Positions 33,480-33,653 of a stretch of 33,653 nucleotides of DNA are shown one piece after another; position 1 is the first letter of the stretch, and every line of letters begins with the position of its first letter. The DNA comes from an uncultured Nitrosomonadales bacterium (GTDB lineage: Bacteria > Pseudomonadota > Gammaproteobacteria > Burkholderiales > Gallionellaceae). The notes below the pieces were generated by a model. It ran no database searches. It was not told the DNA's origin and worked only from the letters and a program-made list of their open reading frames with translations. Position numbers and translations under genes: made by a program. The DNA is taken from NCBI GenBank assembly GCA_903885165.1, contig CAISHO010000032.1, forward strand, positions 1 to 33,653, read 5' to 3'.

Positions 33480-33645
33480 CGCAACCACACTGATCTGCAC
33501 ACCACCCAGCATCACAACAGCACGCACGTATCTTGGATATCTTGTGCAGCTCCAGATATCCATCGACAGAGACCCCACCATCATCTTACCTGTACCGTCG
33601 CACAGGCCGGCCATCTTGAGCAGTTGATTGAGTTCGATCGCCGTT
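33480..33645 (-). pseudogene. S4-domain RNA-binding protein (YbcJ-like), degenerate remnant
   Basis: Three pieces of a YbcJ-type S4 protein appear in the right order but in different frames. IELNQLLKMAGLCDGTG lies at about 33588-33640, VDGYLELHKISKIRA at about 33523-33567, and LGGVQISVV at about 33483-33509. The middle VDG...E..K..KI.AG pattern is the S4 RNA-binding hallmark. There is no start codon: a TGA lies in frame four codons before IELNQ. Part of the segment between the first two pieces (normally KxxIAxGxVxVDG) is missing. At least two frameshifts are needed, so it is a decayed gene. The window ends 8 bases further on. Confidence 0.6.
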
Positions 33646-33653
33646 CAATTGAA

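Noticed and set aside
1-33653. CRISPR arrays, rRNA operons and tRNA genes
   Set aside because: No regularly spaced direct repeats with unique spacers and no rRNA or tRNA signatures were seen on either strand. This was a reading by eye, not a program run.

Overview
The window looks like chromosomal DNA of a Gram-negative, probably betaproteobacterial species. This rests on an outer-membrane phospholipase A, lipobox and signal-peptide proteins, a molybdate ABC transporter beside a nif-type LRV Fe-S gene, an ovothiol operon, and dispersed short repeats with TCATTCCCGC ends. A Nitrosomonadales (for example Gallionellaceae-like) host is my best guess. That is inference from gene families, not from a phylogenetic marker.

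Layout. 1-1.6 kb: the end of one transglutaminase-like protein, a second one starting on its stop codon, and a YkgJ-type cysteine-cluster protein. 1.8-3.0 kb: a divergent HxlR regulator and short-chain dehydrogenase. 3.4-8.0 kb (minus strand): an unrecognised 313-aa protein, a broken Fe-S/LRV gene, a GNAT acetyltransferase and modCBA. 8.1-12.3 kb (minus strand): a defence-flavoured block with a frameshifted Mrr-type endonuclease, an HTH/AbiEii-like nucleotidyltransferase pair with its own palindromic promoter, and a 445-aa protein with RelA/SpoT-like motifs. 12.5-13.4 kb: a truncated SIR2-like gene and a clear terminator. 13.5-19.5 kb (minus strand): a small unknown protein, TauE/SafE exporter, TehA-type channel, two-cupin protein, D,D-carboxypeptidase and quinone oxidoreductase.

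20-23.3 kb holds ovoA-ovoB, a complete two-enzyme ovothiol pathway with the methyltransferase fused onto OvoA. Convergent to it is a MerR/B12-binding (CarH/LitR-type) regulator. Divergent from that regulator is a tight set of glutathione peroxidase, lipocalin and CIA30-domain genes, which reads as a light or oxidative-stress module. 26.2-28.2 kb holds a small coiled-coil protein, an EAL-domain remnant, a cluster of DnaA boxes beside an AT-rich stretch (candidate origin), and a hemerythrin. 28.7-33.6 kb holds PldA, a large WD40-caspase lipoprotein, a small lipoprotein, and a decayed S4 (YbcJ-like) gene at the right edge.

Gene decay is a theme. At least five genes (LRV Fe-S, Mrr, SIR2-like, EAL, S4) are frameshifted or truncated, while modABC is intact. 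The LRV and SIR2-like remnants are of kinds I associate with nitrogen-fixation clusters, so the left half may be what is left of a lost nif neighbourhood. All motif and family calls were made by eye, with no database search.
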